DNA of 64,000 nucleotides from Endozoicomonas sp. 8E (GCF_032883915.1 NZ_CP120717.1:1370501-1434500); one strand, 5' to 3'; numbered from the stretch's first letter, positions 46,405 through 55,029 are shown. Program-made: numbers and translations. The notes: generated from the letters alone by a model not told the origin.

Positions 46405-46581
46405 GGGTTAGGATGAGGCCCTGATTAATTTTAATAAAGCGCCGAGCTTCGCAACCTAACCCTCATCAGGCATTAGCCCTGAAGGTACGGTTGTCTGGCC
46501 GTGACCTGATGCGTGTTACACGCAGGGTTGCCAGGGTTCACACAGAAATGTCTGGGCCTCCCGTGTTTGGAAAGGTGTGAA
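46405..46581 (+). promoter_or_regulatory. Structured leader of moaA, possible molybdenum-cofactor riboswitch
   Basis: Between moeA and moaA lie GGGTTAGG (46405-46412) and CCTAACCC (46455-46462), then the perfect hairpin TGCGTG-TTA-CACGCA (46510-46524), then a purine/pyrimidine-rich stretch GCCTCCCGTGTTTGGAAAGG running into the moaA Shine-Dalgarno. In Gammaproteobacteria the leader of moaA often carries the Moco RNA motif. I cannot confirm the consensus by eye. Confidence 0.35.
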
Positions 46582-47562
46582 ATGCGACCATTACAAGACC
46601 AACAGGGACGAATGTTTCCCTATCTCAGACTGTCTCTGACTGATCTGTGCAACTTCACTTGCAACTATTGCCTGCCTGATGGCTGTGATGAGCATGGTCA
46701 CAAGCAGTCGCTGGATGTTGCCGAAATTAAACGTCTGGTGACCGCTTTTGTGGCGGTGGGTGTTGAGAAGATTCGCCTGACTGGCGGTGAGCCTACCCTG
46801 CGCTCTGACTTCAATGATATTGTCAGTACTCTCAAGTCCATTCCGGGGATTCAGAAAGTGGCTATGACCACAAATGGTTACAAAATGGACCAGAGAGTTG
46901 AGTCCTGGCTGGCTGCTGGTGTCGATCAGATTAATGTCAGTATCGACAGTCTGGACCCCCGAGCCTTTGCAGCGATAACCGGGCACGACCGTCTTCAGGA
47001 AATACTGGCTGGTATTGATAAGGCCTTTGCAAACGGTCTTCCTTCTATCAAAGTCAATGCGGTTTTGATGAAAGGGATCAACGATATTCAGCTGGAGGCG
47101 TTTCTGGAATGGATTAAGCACCAGCCTGTTACCATGCGCTTCATTGAATTGATGCAGACAGGGGATAATGGTCGCTTTTTCAATCAATACCATGTCCCCG
47201 GAAGGCAAATAAGAGATCAGCTTCTGGAGCAGGGTTGGGTCAGAATGGCCAGAAATAAAGATGCGGGTCCGGCTTACGAATATTGTCATCCCGGGTATCA
47301 GGGACGTATTGGATTGATTACCCCCTACTCAAGAGACTTCTGTAAAGACTGCAACCGTCTGAGGGTTAGCAGTCAGGGGCATCTGCAACTTTGCCTGTTC
47401 TCCGAATCAGGCCATGACCTTCGTCATTTATTAAAGGACGACAGCCAGCAGGATGAATTGATTCAGGAAATTCGATCAGTACTCAGGTTGAAAGTAGACG
47501 GTCATTTTCTGGATCAGGGGTATACCGGAGGTACCCGCAATCTTGCCCAGATTGGTGGCTGA
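46582..47562 (+). CDS. moaA: GTP 3',8-cyclase MoaA
   Basis: Radical-SAM enzyme for the first step of molybdopterin synthesis. I choose the ATG at 46582 (MRPLQDQQGRMFPYLRLSLT), preceded by AAAGGTG; the frame continues upstream to 46513 without any family resemblance. 326 residues. The N-terminal radical-SAM cluster CNFTCNYC has C23, C27 and C30; 'LTGGEPTLR' follows. The C-terminal [4Fe-4S] site is seen as 'FCKDCNRLRVSSQGHLQLC'. The chain ends with the required GG (AQIGG). Followed by the RING array on the other strand. Confidence 0.96.
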   Translation: MRPLQDQQGRMFPYLRLSLTDLCNFTCNYCLPDGCDEHGHKQSLDVAEIKRLVTAFVAVGVEKIRLTGGEPTLRSDFNDIVSTLKSIPGIQKVAMTTNGYKMDQRVESWLAAGVDQINVSIDSLDPRAFAAITGHDRLQEILAGIDKAFANGLPSIKVNAVLMKGINDIQLEAFLEWIKHQPVTMRFIELMQTGDNGRFFNQYHVPGRQIRDQLLEQGWVRMARNKDAGPAYEYCHPGYQGRIGLITPYSRDFCKDCNRLRVSSQGHLQLCLFSESGHDLRHLLKDDSQQDELIQEIRSVLRLKVDGHFLDQGYTGGTRNLAQIGG

Positions 47563-47602
47563 TATAACCCTGGCCTTCACTTTGGGTGAGGGCTACTGGG
47601 GG

Positions 47603-48190
47603 TTATTGTCGGCATACAGGGCACAAAAGTGATTGCGCCTGCCATGTACGAAGGCATGCAATACAATACCAGTGCCTTCTGCAGCCTGCACAGTTGATAA
47701 AGTTACTCATTTGTTCCAGACAAATAGGACATATTCCTGAAAAAAGTTTTACTGACAAATAATCGGCAATAAATAGAGACAATGCGTGCTCCATCCTTTG
47801 TGCGATGAGTTTAAATATGAATAATGATAGATCTTCGTAATTATGCAGATTAGTTCTTAGGTCATATGAAAAGTTAACGACAGCGCTTAATAAATAAACA
47901 AAAAGATACTCATGATGAAAAGTACTGCCCAGCTTAAGTAGATAGAAATTCAACAAACAATGAGCTGTTATCTCAGTTAAACGTAAAGGTAGCCTGAATT
48001 CATCATAATGCCACGAGAGAAAGGTTAATAAATTTAATAGGGCAGTCGAAAGGCTCTGTTTGTCATCTTCATATGAAATAGTGTGGTTGGAATTTTTATA
48101 TTCATCATCATAAGTATTATCTTGAGATTCGTAAGAAGTGCCACAAGATATCAGTAAGATAAATATCACTAACTTGCATAGATAGAGCAT
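47603..48190 (-). CDS. Secreted or membrane RING-finger protein, copy 1
   Basis: 195 residues, not a named gene. An N-terminal signal peptide (MLYLCKLVIFILLISCGTSY), a tyrosine/serine/asparagine-rich stretch, a conserved middle 'EFRLPLRLTEITAHCLLNFY' with hydrophobic helices, then a C-terminal RING of C3HC4 type: C-x2-C-x12-C-x2-H-x2-C-x2-C-x10-C-x2-C ('CPICLEQM' ... 'CRRHWYC' ... 'CPVCRQ'). All eight zinc ligands are present. RING domains normally recruit ubiquitin-conjugating enzymes, which bacteria lack, so a host-directed ubiquitin ligase is the inferred role. Visibly AT-rich compared with moaA. First of four tandem minus-strand paralogues; its stop is 40 bp from that of moaA (convergent). 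Confidence 0.8.
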   Translation of the reverse strand: MLYLCKLVIFILLISCGTSYESQDNTYDDEYKNSNHTISYEDDKQSLSTALLNLLTFLSWHYDEFRLPLRLTEITAHCLLNFYLLKLGSTFHHEYLFVYLLSAVVNFSYDLRTNLHNYEDLSLFIFKLIAQRMEHALSLFIADYLSVKLFSGICPICLEQMSNFINCAGCRRHWYCIACLRTWQAQSLLCPVCRQ

Positions 48191-48391
48191 ATCTAATGTT
48201 TATGAATTTTGAGGAACACGCAGTCAAGATAGATTACCAAAGATCATGTCACAAATATCGAGCAGGCTGCACCTGCGAGCACCCGCTGAAAATGGCTGGA
48301 GCAAAAGATGCTTCAGCCAAAAGCCGTTCAGTTTTTGAAAAGGGCATTTATTGAACGGGTTGATCGCTATTCTCTTTATTTTATCGGAAGG

Positions 48392-48991
48392 TTACTGTCG
48401 ACATACAGGGCACAAAAGTGATTGTGCCTGCCATGTACTAAGGCATGCATCGCAGAACCAGTGCCTTCTACAGCCTGCAAAGTCGATAGGGTATCTCATG
48501 AGATCCAGACAAATAGGACATATTCCTGAAAAAAGTTTTGTTAACAAGTAATCGGAAACAAATAAAGACGATATGTGCTCTGTTCTTTGCGCGATTAATC
48601 TTAATAATAATAATGATGGGTGTTCGTGATTACGATGATAAATTCTTATGTCATATGAAGTGTTAGCGATAAAACTTAATAAAAAGCCAAATGAAGCAAT
48701 AACAAGATATTCATGACGAAAAGTATTGCCCAGCTTAAGTAGATAGAAATTTGATAAGCATTGAACTGTTATCTCAGTAGCACGTAAAGGTAGCCTGAAT
48801 TCATCATAATGTGACGAGAGGAGGGTTAATAAATTTAATAGGTCAGTCGGAACACTCTGTTTGTAATCTTCATAGGAAATGGTGTGGTTGGAATTTATAG
48901 ATTTATCATCATAAATACTCTCATGAGAGCCGTAAGAAACACCATAAGATAGCATTGAGATGAATATCACTAAATTTCGAAAATATAACAT
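48392..48991 (-). CDS. Secreted or membrane RING-finger protein, copy 2
   Basis: 199 residues, close to copy 1 along the whole length: signal peptide MLYFRNLVIFISMLSYGVSY, 'EFRLPLRATEITVQCLSNFY', and a C-terminal RING with all ligands ('CPICLDLM', 'CRRHWFCDACL', 'LLCPVCRQ'). The RING and the segment 'LIAQRTEHISSLFVSDYL' just before it are best conserved. The intergenic spacers on both sides are also repeated between copies (GCTGCACCTGCGAGCACCCG and GGCATTTATTGAAC), so the duplicated unit is gene plus spacer, about 0.8 kb. Confidence 0.8.
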   Translation of the reverse strand: MLYFRNLVIFISMLSYGVSYGSHESIYDDKSINSNHTISYEDYKQSVPTDLLNLLTLLSSHYDEFRLPLRATEITVQCLSNFYLLKLGNTFRHEYLVIASFGFLLSFIANTSYDIRIYHRNHEHPSLLLLRLIAQRTEHISSLFVSDYLLTKLFSGICPICLDLMRYPIDFAGCRRHWFCDACLSTWQAQSLLCPVCRQ

Positions 48992-49077
48992 ATTTATTGT
49001 GTAGGAATTTTAGGGAATACTCGGTCATGTTAGATTACGAAAAGCTATATCACAAAAAACCTGCACACTACACGAGG

Positions 49078-49381
49078 GTGTCGCAAAACTCTAACAACTC
49101 GTTCCCACGCTCTGAGGGTGTCGCAAAACTCCAACAGCTCGTTCCCATGCTCTGAGGTCGTCATTCCCGCGAAGGCGGGAATCCAGGGCCAACAGTTGGT
49201 CTCTGCCTTCTCGGGGATGACAAGGCCGGGGGGCACCGGGCAGTATGGTTTTGGCGGAGAATCAGTGTGGATTCCCGCCTTCGCGGGAATGACGAGAATG
49301 AAGTCGGGAATGACGAGAATGAAGTCGGGAATGACGGGAGTCAACTCGTTCCCACACTGGAGAGAGTTTTGCGACACCCTC
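49078..49381. repeat. Composite dispersed repeat: GTGTCGCAAAA arms around CATTCCCGCG palindromes
   Basis: The outer parts are GAGGGTGTCGCAAAACTC with CTCGTTCCCA on the left (twice) and CTCGTTCCCACA with GAGTTTTGCGACACCCTC on the right, in inverted orientation. Inside are TCATTCCCGCGAAGGCGGGA (49161-49180) and its complement (about 49270-49293), then two copies of a 21-bp unit GAGAATGAAGTCGGGAATGA. CATTCCCGCG palindromes are scattered in many bacterial genomes. No gene is seen here. Confidence 0.75.
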
Positions 49382-49390
49382 TACACCTGC

Positions 49391-49603
49391 TAGCAGCCTG
49401 TCGGACTTAAGCGTCCGTAGCGAGGATTGCAAGAAATTGAGGATAAAAATCTCTGTTTCTGAGGAGAATAGCGAGCTATTTGACGAAGAAACAGGGATTT
49501 TTAGACCAATTTATTGCAACCGCACGACTGCATGGATGCAGGAGCTAGAGCAACGCAGGAGCAGTTGCCGTGTAGGACAGTCTTAAGTCCGACAGGCTGC
49601 TAG
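49391..49603. mobile_element. Intact MITE type A, 213 bp
   Basis: Perfect 21-bp ends TAGCAGCCTGTCGGACTTAAG (49391-49411) and complement (49583-49603), with TA at both edges. No coding capacity. It contains the shared 49-bp core at 49522-49570 and a second inner inverted pair (GAGGAGAATAGCGAGCTATT region). It is the empty-site form of the copy at 19127-20506. Confidence 0.88.
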
Positions 49604-49712
49604 CAACCGCTTAATATAGCTGGATCAAAAGATGCTCAAGTCAATCCGTTCCGTTTCCGAAATGAGCATTTATTGAACAGGATGGCCGGTATTATTCTTT
49701 ATCATCAGTGGC

Positions 49713-50366
49713 TTACTCCCGACATACAGGGCACAAACGTGAATGTGCCAGCCATTGATTAATGCAGTTTGCACAAAACAAATGTCTTGTACAACCTGCA
49801 TATTGGACAGGTAATCTTAAGGGCTCTAAACAAATAGGACATGATTCTGTGAAAATTTTTACTAACAATATTAAGGACTCTAAACAAAAAGAAAATGATT
49901 CATAGAAAAGTGTTACTGACACACGTTCGACAATGACTACAAATATTATGTGCTCTGTTGTTTGTGCAATGAATCTAGGTAAGAATAATAATGATGTTCC
50001 ATGATTTTTACGAATCATTCTTATGTCGTATAGAGCATGAAGAAAAAAACTTGATAAAATACCATATAATAAAATTTCATTACATAGATGAGGAGGCTCT
50101 CTACCTGTTCTAAGTAGATAGGAGTCAAATAAAGCAAAACTTGCTATTTCAACCGCGCGTAGAGGTAGCCTGACTCCATCATAATATAAAGAGGGAGTGC
50201 TTAATAAATTTGACAGGATACTCAAAACACTCTGTTTGTAATCTTTATATGAAATAATTTGGTTGGAATTTACATGTTCATCATTATAAGTATTATCCTG
50301 AGACCAGTAAGAAGCGCCATAAGATATCAGTAAGATAAACATCACTGACTTAGATAAATAAAGCAT
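49713..50366 (-). CDS. Secreted or membrane RING-finger protein, copy 3, with internal duplication
   Basis: 217 residues. Signal peptide MLYLSKSVMFILLISYGASY, conserved 'GVRLPLRAVEIASFALFDSY', C-terminal RING intact ('SCPICLEPLRLPV', 'CTRHLFCANCI', 'LCPVCRE'). It is 18 residues longer than its siblings because a 54-bp segment just before the RING is present twice: 'ESFSFCLESLILLV' is a damaged copy of 'ESCPICLEPLRLPV', with the first cysteine changed to F. The extra half-knuckle cannot bind zinc as a RING. Between copies 2 and 3 lie the dispersed repeat and the MITE. Confidence 0.8.
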   Translation of the reverse strand: MLYLSKSVMFILLISYGASYWSQDNTYNDEHVNSNQIISYKDYKQSVLSILSNLLSTPSLYYDGVRLPLRAVEIASFALFDSYLLRTGREPPHLCNEILLYGILSSFFLHALYDIRMIRKNHGTSLLFLPRFIAQTTEHIIFVVIVERVSVTLFYESFSFCLESLILLVKIFTESCPICLEPLRLPVQYAGCTRHLFCANCINQWLAHSRLCPVCRE

Positions 50367-50566
50367 ATCTATTGTCTGGGAATTTTAGGGAACACTTGGT
50401 CATGGTAGATTACGAACAGTCATATCACAAAAATCCAGCACGCTGCACCTGCGAGCACCCGCTGAAAATAGCTGGATCAAAAGATGCTCCAGCCAAAAGC
50501 CGCTCAGTTTCCGAAATGGGCATTTATTGAACAGGCTGACTGGTATTACTCTTTATCACCAGTGGG

Positions 50567-51166
50567 TTACTCCCGACATACAGGGCAAAAAGGTGAATGC
50601 GCCCGCCATTGACCAATGCAGGCTGCACAAAACAAATGTCTTGCACAAGTTGCAAATTGGACAGGCAATCTTAAGGACTCTAAACAAATAGGACATGGTT
50701 CTGTGAAAAGTATTACTGACAAACGTTCGACAATTGCTAAAGATATTATGTGCTCTGTTCTTTGTGCAATGAGTCTGGCTAAGGATAATAATGAGATGTT
50801 GTGATTTTTAACATTCATTCTCATGTCGTATATACCATTAGCAAGATGGCTTGATAAAAGGCTATATGAAAAAATCATACGACATGTTTTAGGAGGCACT
50901 CTACGCATTTTAAATAGATATAAATCAAAAAAAACAACAGCTGCTATTTCAGTTGCACGTAGAGGCAGCCTGAACCCATCATAATATAAAGAGAGAGTGC
51001 TTAATAAATTTAACAGGGTACTCGAAAAACTCCATTCGTAATCTTTATATGAAATAGTTTGGTTGGAATTTACATATTCATCATTATAAGTATTATCTTG
51101 AGACCCGTAAGAAGCGCCATAAGATATGAGTAAGATAAATATTACTGATTTGTATAAATAGAGCAT
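50567..51166 (-). CDS. Secreted or membrane RING-finger protein, copy 4
   Basis: 199 residues, most like copy 3. Signal peptide MLYLYKSVIFILLISYGASY, 'GFRLPLRATEIAAVVFFDLY', 'LIAQRTEHIISLAIVERL', and RING 'PCPICLESLRLPVQFATCAR' continuing HLFCAACI ... FCPVCRE with all ligands. First gene of the array in the direction of transcription. Upstream (51167-51240) it shares the spacer sequence seen before the other copies, including a short conserved stretch ending in GGTCATGGTAGATTACG, a candidate for common control. Confidence 0.8.
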   Translation of the reverse strand: MLYLYKSVIFILLISYGASYGSQDNTYNDEYVNSNQTISYKDYEWSFSSTLLNLLSTLSLYYDGFRLPLRATEIAAVVFFDLYLFKMRRVPPKTCRMIFSYSLLSSHLANGIYDMRMNVKNHNISLLSLARLIAQRTEHIISLAIVERLSVILFTEPCPICLESLRLPVQFATCARHLFCAACIGQWRAHSPFCPVCRE

Positions 51167-51430
51167 ATTAATTGCGTGGTAATTTCACAGAGTGCCCGGT
51201 CATGGTAGATTACGGAAGGTTGTGCAACAAAGAATCCAGCACGCTGCACCTGCGAAGCTGAATAAACAGTCCTCCGGACTAATCCCCTACATCAATGCCT
51301 GCAGGGCCTGGCCCGGCTAGGCACTGCTTTTCATGAAACTGGCTAAACATAAAAATGTGTACTGGCGTGTACATTCTGATTAGGGCAGGTATAATCCTGC
51401 CCGAAGGCTGGTCGGGCGAATGTAATTTCT

Positions 51431-51639
51431 TAAGTACTCAGCCATACGGAATCGAATATTTCTGGCTTATTGGGCAGGTGCTCTGCAAGGCGCAACGACG
51501 GGAACATAGCAAGCTATGTGACCAAAGTTGCAACGCAGCACGACTGCATGGATGCAGGAGTTAGAGCAACGCAGGAGCAGTTGCCGCGAGTGCCTGAACA
51601 ATGAGTCAGAAAATATGATTTCGTATGGTTGAGTACTTA
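51431..51639. mobile_element. MITE type C, 209 bp
   Basis: Ends TAAGTACTCAGCCATACGGA (from 51431) and, inverted, TAAGTACTCAACCATACGAA (to 51639); the inverted repeat runs about 33 bp with a few mismatches, and TA is at both edges. The internal 49-bp core (51538-51586) is almost identical to that of types A and B although the ends are unrelated. It lies just upstream of the acyltransferase gene and may carry or disrupt its promoter. Confidence 0.75.
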
Positions 51640-51704
51640 TAGACATTCATTTGTTATGGACACTGAATCAGTCTTGATCTCGACTGCCTGTGGTAACCTT
51701 CTTG

Positions 51705-52280
51705 ATGACTCATACGATCTTTGATACTCCCATTATTAATACTCTCTTTCGTTTTATCTCCACTCTGGGCCTGAAGCTTGCCGGCTGGAAGTTGTCGGGT
51801 AAAAAGCCGGATGCTCGAAAGTACGTTCTTATTGCTGCTCCCCATACCAGCAACTGGGACTTTATTCTGGTGATTGCCATTGCCTTTAAATTCGGTGTCA
51901 AGATTTCCTGGATGGGCAAGAGCAGTCTTTTTAAAGGCCCTATGGGCCCTATAATGCGCTGGATGGGCGGCATACCTGTGGAGCGAAGCCGTAATACCGG
52001 ACTGGTGCAGCAAGTTGTTGACCGGTTTAATGCTTGCGAGGATCTTATCGTTACCATTCCTCCCGAGGGAACGCGCAGCAAGGTAGGCCAATGGAAAAGT
52101 GGTTTTTACCATGTTGCGGTTGGAGCCGGTGTCCCCATTGCTCTGGGGTTTCTGGATTTTAAAACCAGAGTGGGAGGTTTCGGCCCCATGTTCTTCCCTT
52201 CGGATAACTATGAGAGTGACCTGAAAAAAATTCAGCACTTCTACCAGGGGATGACGGGCAAAAGGCCCCATAGGTTCTGA
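51705..52280 (+). CDS. PlsC-like lysophospholipid acyltransferase family protein
   Basis: 191 residues from the ATG at 51705 (MTHTIFDTPIINTLFR); a GTG at 51690 would add five. The acyltransferase signature is complete: 'LIAAPHTSNWDFILVIAIAF' contains the catalytic H-x4-D, 'WMGKSSLFKGPMGPIMRWMG' is the glycerol-phosphate-binding block, then 'GIPVERSRN' and 'TIPPEGTRSK'. It resembles the short 1-acylglycerol-3-phosphate-acyltransferase-like proteins common in marine bacteria. One N-terminal hydrophobic segment suggests membrane association. Substrate unknown. The MITE ends only 65 bp upstream and no good Shine-Dalgarno is seen. Confidence 0.88.
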   Translation: MTHTIFDTPIINTLFRFISTLGLKLAGWKLSGKKPDARKYVLIAAPHTSNWDFILVIAIAFKFGVKISWMGKSSLFKGPMGPIMRWMGGIPVERSRNTGLVQQVVDRFNACEDLIVTIPPEGTRSKVGQWKSGFYHVAVGAGVPIALGFLDFKTRVGGFGPMFFPSDNYESDLKKIQHFYQGMTGKRPHRF

Positions 52281-52949
52281 AGGGAGCCAACAGTGTTCTT
52301 CGCGCGTTTTGCTTAGCTGAGTTAATGGCTGCAAATAATAGCGAGTAGTTATAAATCCTGCTCCCCTATCGGCTAAATGCAGGCAGGGTGCTTGAAATAC
52401 AGCTATCTATGTTGAGCGAATAGCGATAGAATAACCGGCCTTTTGTGGGAGGGCTGTTAACAAGTCCTCCCAGGGAGACTGGCTGAGAATGCTCTGTAAG
52501 CGTTCCCGGGCTGCCTCCCAAATGTCCTGGTACTCCGTTTACCTCTGTGATCGGTTTGCATACTGAACTCTCATCGGATGCCGATCCTGTCAGTTCTTTC
52601 GAGATCTTCAACGAAGTCATGGACACCCAACTGCCATGAGTGAGAAGGCCGCTGCCTGTTTGTGAACCCAGTGGCCGGAACATGGTTAATAATCACTGCG
52701 CGTTACGAAAAGGACCGTGCGGTGGATCAGTGTACATGGGAGCCTGTTTGCAGGCTCAGGTCGCAAGATCCGGAAAGAACGATCAACGTTTTCATTGAAT
52801 TATTCAAGCTAATCAATCACTTGTCTGACTCTCTGAAATCTGTCCTGTTCCACAGAACATGATGACCGACTTTCTACTCGCGACTGGCCCATGGGTGATT
52901 CTCACGGCTTAAGACCGGCACTACCCTGTCGGCTGCCTGTCAGAGTATC
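52281..52949. other. Region between acyltransferase and MITE B, no gene recognised
   Basis: About 670 bp. The longest frame (52366-52683, minus, 105 codons) is rich in S, G and P and has no family resemblance, so I do not call it. The region may be degraded coding DNA or mobile-element debris; nothing specific is visible. Confidence 0.35.
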
Positions 52950-53114
52950 TAGGAGGCTGACCGAGAATAGACTGCCCTACGCGGCAACTGCTCCTGCGTT
53001 GCACTAGCTCCTGCATCCATGCAGTCGTGCGGCGGCAGCAAATTGGTCTGAAAATTTTCTGCCGTCCTCGCTACGGGGTCGCCTGGATGGGCGCTATTCT
53101 CAGTCAGCCTCCTG
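52950..53114. mobile_element. MITE type B, 165 bp
   Basis: Ends AGGAGGCTGACCGAGAATAG (52951-52970) and CTATTCTCAGTCAGCCTCCT (53094-53113), 20 bp with one mismatch. TA at the left edge, TG at the right, so one target copy has mutated. It carries the 49-bp core in reverse orientation (52982-53030). It ends about 45 bp before the deaD start codon. Confidence 0.75.
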
Positions 53115-53160
53115 GAGGGAGAACACTGATCGTATCAATGCCTAATTTTTGGAGTACTTG

Positions 53161-54972
53161 ATGTCTGACGACACAACCCCTACTGAGTCAATGATTACTT
53201 TCGCTGAACTGCCTCTTTCCCCGGCAGTCATCAAGGCGGTACAGGATGTCGGTTATGAAACACCTTCTCCTATTCAGGCTCAGAGTATTCCCCGGATTCT
53301 AGAGGGCAGAGACCTACTGGGTCTGGCTCAGACCGGTACCGGCAAAACTGCCGCTTTTGCCCTGCCTATGCTTTCCAGGCTGGACATGAAGGCCAACGAT
53401 CCTCAGGTTCTGGTGCTGACACCTACGCGCGAACTGGCCATTCAAGTGGCTGAAGCTTTCCAGCGTTACGCGCGTCATATGAAGGGCTTTCACGTACTGC
53501 CGGTTTACGGTGGTCAGGATATGCGTGGTCAGCTGAGAGGCCTCAAGCGTGGTGCTCATGTTATTGTGGGTACGCCGGGTCGCGTCATGGACCACATTCG
53601 CAGAGAGAGCCTCAAGCTGGATGCTTTGAAAGCAGTTGTTCTGGATGAAGCCGATGAAATGCTGCGCATGGGCTTTGTCGATGACATTGAATGGATCATG
53701 GAACAGACACCAGAAGAGCGTCAGGTGGCCCTGTTCTCTGCCACTATGCCCAGACAGATTCGCAAGATTGCCGATACGCACCTGAAGAATCCTGCCACTG
53801 TTGAGATCAAGGCGAAAACCGCCACTGTTGATACCATCACCCAGAAAGTCTGCATGGTCAGCGGTTTCCACAAACTGGACGCACTGACGCGTATCCTTGA
53901 AGTCGAACCTTTTGATGCCATGATAATCTTCGTGCGCACCAAAACCGCAACCGTAGAGCTGGCTGAAAAGCTCGAAGCCAGAGGCTTTGCTGCTGCCGCA
54001 TTGAATGGTGACATGAGCCAGGGACTGCGTGAAAAAGTGGTAGATCGACTGAAGAAAGGCTCTCTCGATATTCTGATCGCTACAGATGTTGCAGCCCGTG
54101 GTCTTGACGTTGAGCGAATGTCTCACGTTGTAAACTATGACATTCCATATGATACAGAAGCTTATGTTCACCGTATTGGTCGTACTGGCCGTGCAGGTCG
54201 TCAGGGTGTAGCTATTCTGTTTGCTACGCACCGTGAGCGTCGTATGTTGCGTGCTATTGAACACGCCACTCGCCAGCGCATCGAGACCATGCGTTTGCCG
54301 TCCATGCGTGATGTTCGGGATATGCGCATCCGTGCCTTCAAGGAAGAAGTGGTGAAATCCCTGGACATGGGCGAAGAGCTGGATGTATTCCGTGAAATCA
54401 TTGCTGAGCTGCAAACTGAACATGCTCTGAGCCACGAAGACATGGCCGCTGTTCTCTGCTTTATGGCCCAGAAAGATCGGCCATTCCCGGATGGTAAAGA
54501 GCCTGAGCGTCCACAGCGTGAGCGACGCGATCGTGGGGACAGAGGCGATCGCGCTGACCGGGGTGAGCGCGGTGCGCGTCCCCGTCGTGATCGTAAAGAA
54601 GATAATGAAGGCATGGTTCGTTACCGTGTTGATGTAGGTCGCGATCAGGGCATTACCCCCGGAGATCTGGTCGGTGCGATTGCCAACGAAAGTAATATTT
54701 CTGGCAAGAACATCGGTCACATTCGCCTGTTTGACACCTGCTCTTCCGTCTATCTGCCAGAAGGTGTGGATGCTTCCACTCTGGATGCTCTGAAAAACGT
54801 CAAGGTCCGCAACAAGGCTCTGGATCTGAAAATCTGGGCTGATGACGGTCGTCCTGATAATAACCGTCCCCGTCGTGGCCGTGGTCGTGATGGCGAAGGT
54901 TTCAGAAGAGATCGTGACAATCGTGGCGGGGACAGGCGTCAGGGTTCTCGCAGGCCTCGTCGTGAAGCATAA
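53161..54972 (+). CDS. deaD: DEAD-box ATP-dependent RNA helicase DeaD/CsdA
   Basis: Cold-shock and ribosome-assembly helicase. I use the ATG at 53161 (MSDDTTPTESMITFAELPLS), with GGAG 6 nt upstream; a TTG at 53149 is less likely. 603 residues. Motifs in order: Q motif ('YETPSPIQAQSIP'), I AQTGTGKT, Ia PTRELAIQVAE, Ib TPGRVMDH, II DEAD (near residue 162), III SAT, IV IIFVRTK, V ATDVAARGLDVE, VI HRIGRTGRAGR. A C-terminal DbpA-type RNA-binding domain ('VRYRVDVGRDQGITPGDLVG') is flanked by R/G/D-rich tails. MITE B directly upstream may affect its leader. Confidence 0.97.
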   Translation: MSDDTTPTESMITFAELPLSPAVIKAVQDVGYETPSPIQAQSIPRILEGRDLLGLAQTGTGKTAAFALPMLSRLDMKANDPQVLVLTPTRELAIQVAEAFQRYARHMKGFHVLPVYGGQDMRGQLRGLKRGAHVIVGTPGRVMDHIRRESLKLDALKAVVLDEADEMLRMGFVDDIEWIMEQTPEERQVALFSATMPRQIRKIADTHLKNPATVEIKAKTATVDTITQKVCMVSGFHKLDALTRILEVEPFDAMIIFVRTKTATVELAEKLEARGFAAAALNGDMSQGLREKVVDRLKKGSLDILIATDVAARGLDVERMSHVVNYDIPYDTEAYVHRIGRTGRAGRQGVAILFATHRERRMLRAIEHATRQRIETMRLPSMRDVRDMRIRAFKEEVVKSLDMGEELDVFREIIAELQTEHALSHEDMAAVLCFMAQKDRPFPDGKEPERPQRERRDRGDRGDRADRGERGARPRRDRKEDNEGMVRYRVDVGRDQGITPGDLVGAIANESNISGKNIGHIRLFDTCSSVYLPEGVDASTLDALKNVKVRNKALDLKIWADDGRPDNNRPRRGRGRDGEGFRRDRDNRGGDRRQGSRRPRREA

Positions 54973-54996
54973 GTCAATCATCTTTCCCTGATTATG

Positions 54997-55029
54997 AAAA
55001 AGCAGAAGTCCGGTACTTCTGCTTTTTTT
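54997..55029 (+). terminator. Rho-independent terminator of deaD
   Basis: AAAGCAGAAGT and ACTTCTGCTTT pair perfectly around CCGGT, followed by a run of T (55023-55029). It lies 25-55 nt after the deaD stop; the A-run on the other side would let it work in reverse too. Confidence 0.9.

Noticed and set aside
52366-52683. 105-codon minus-strand frame upstream of deaD
   Set aside because: Low-complexity S/G/P composition, no ribosome site, no family resemblance.
53314-54981. 555-codon minus-strand frame opposite deaD
   Set aside because: Exact shadow of the helicase gene. All helicase motifs are on the plus strand.
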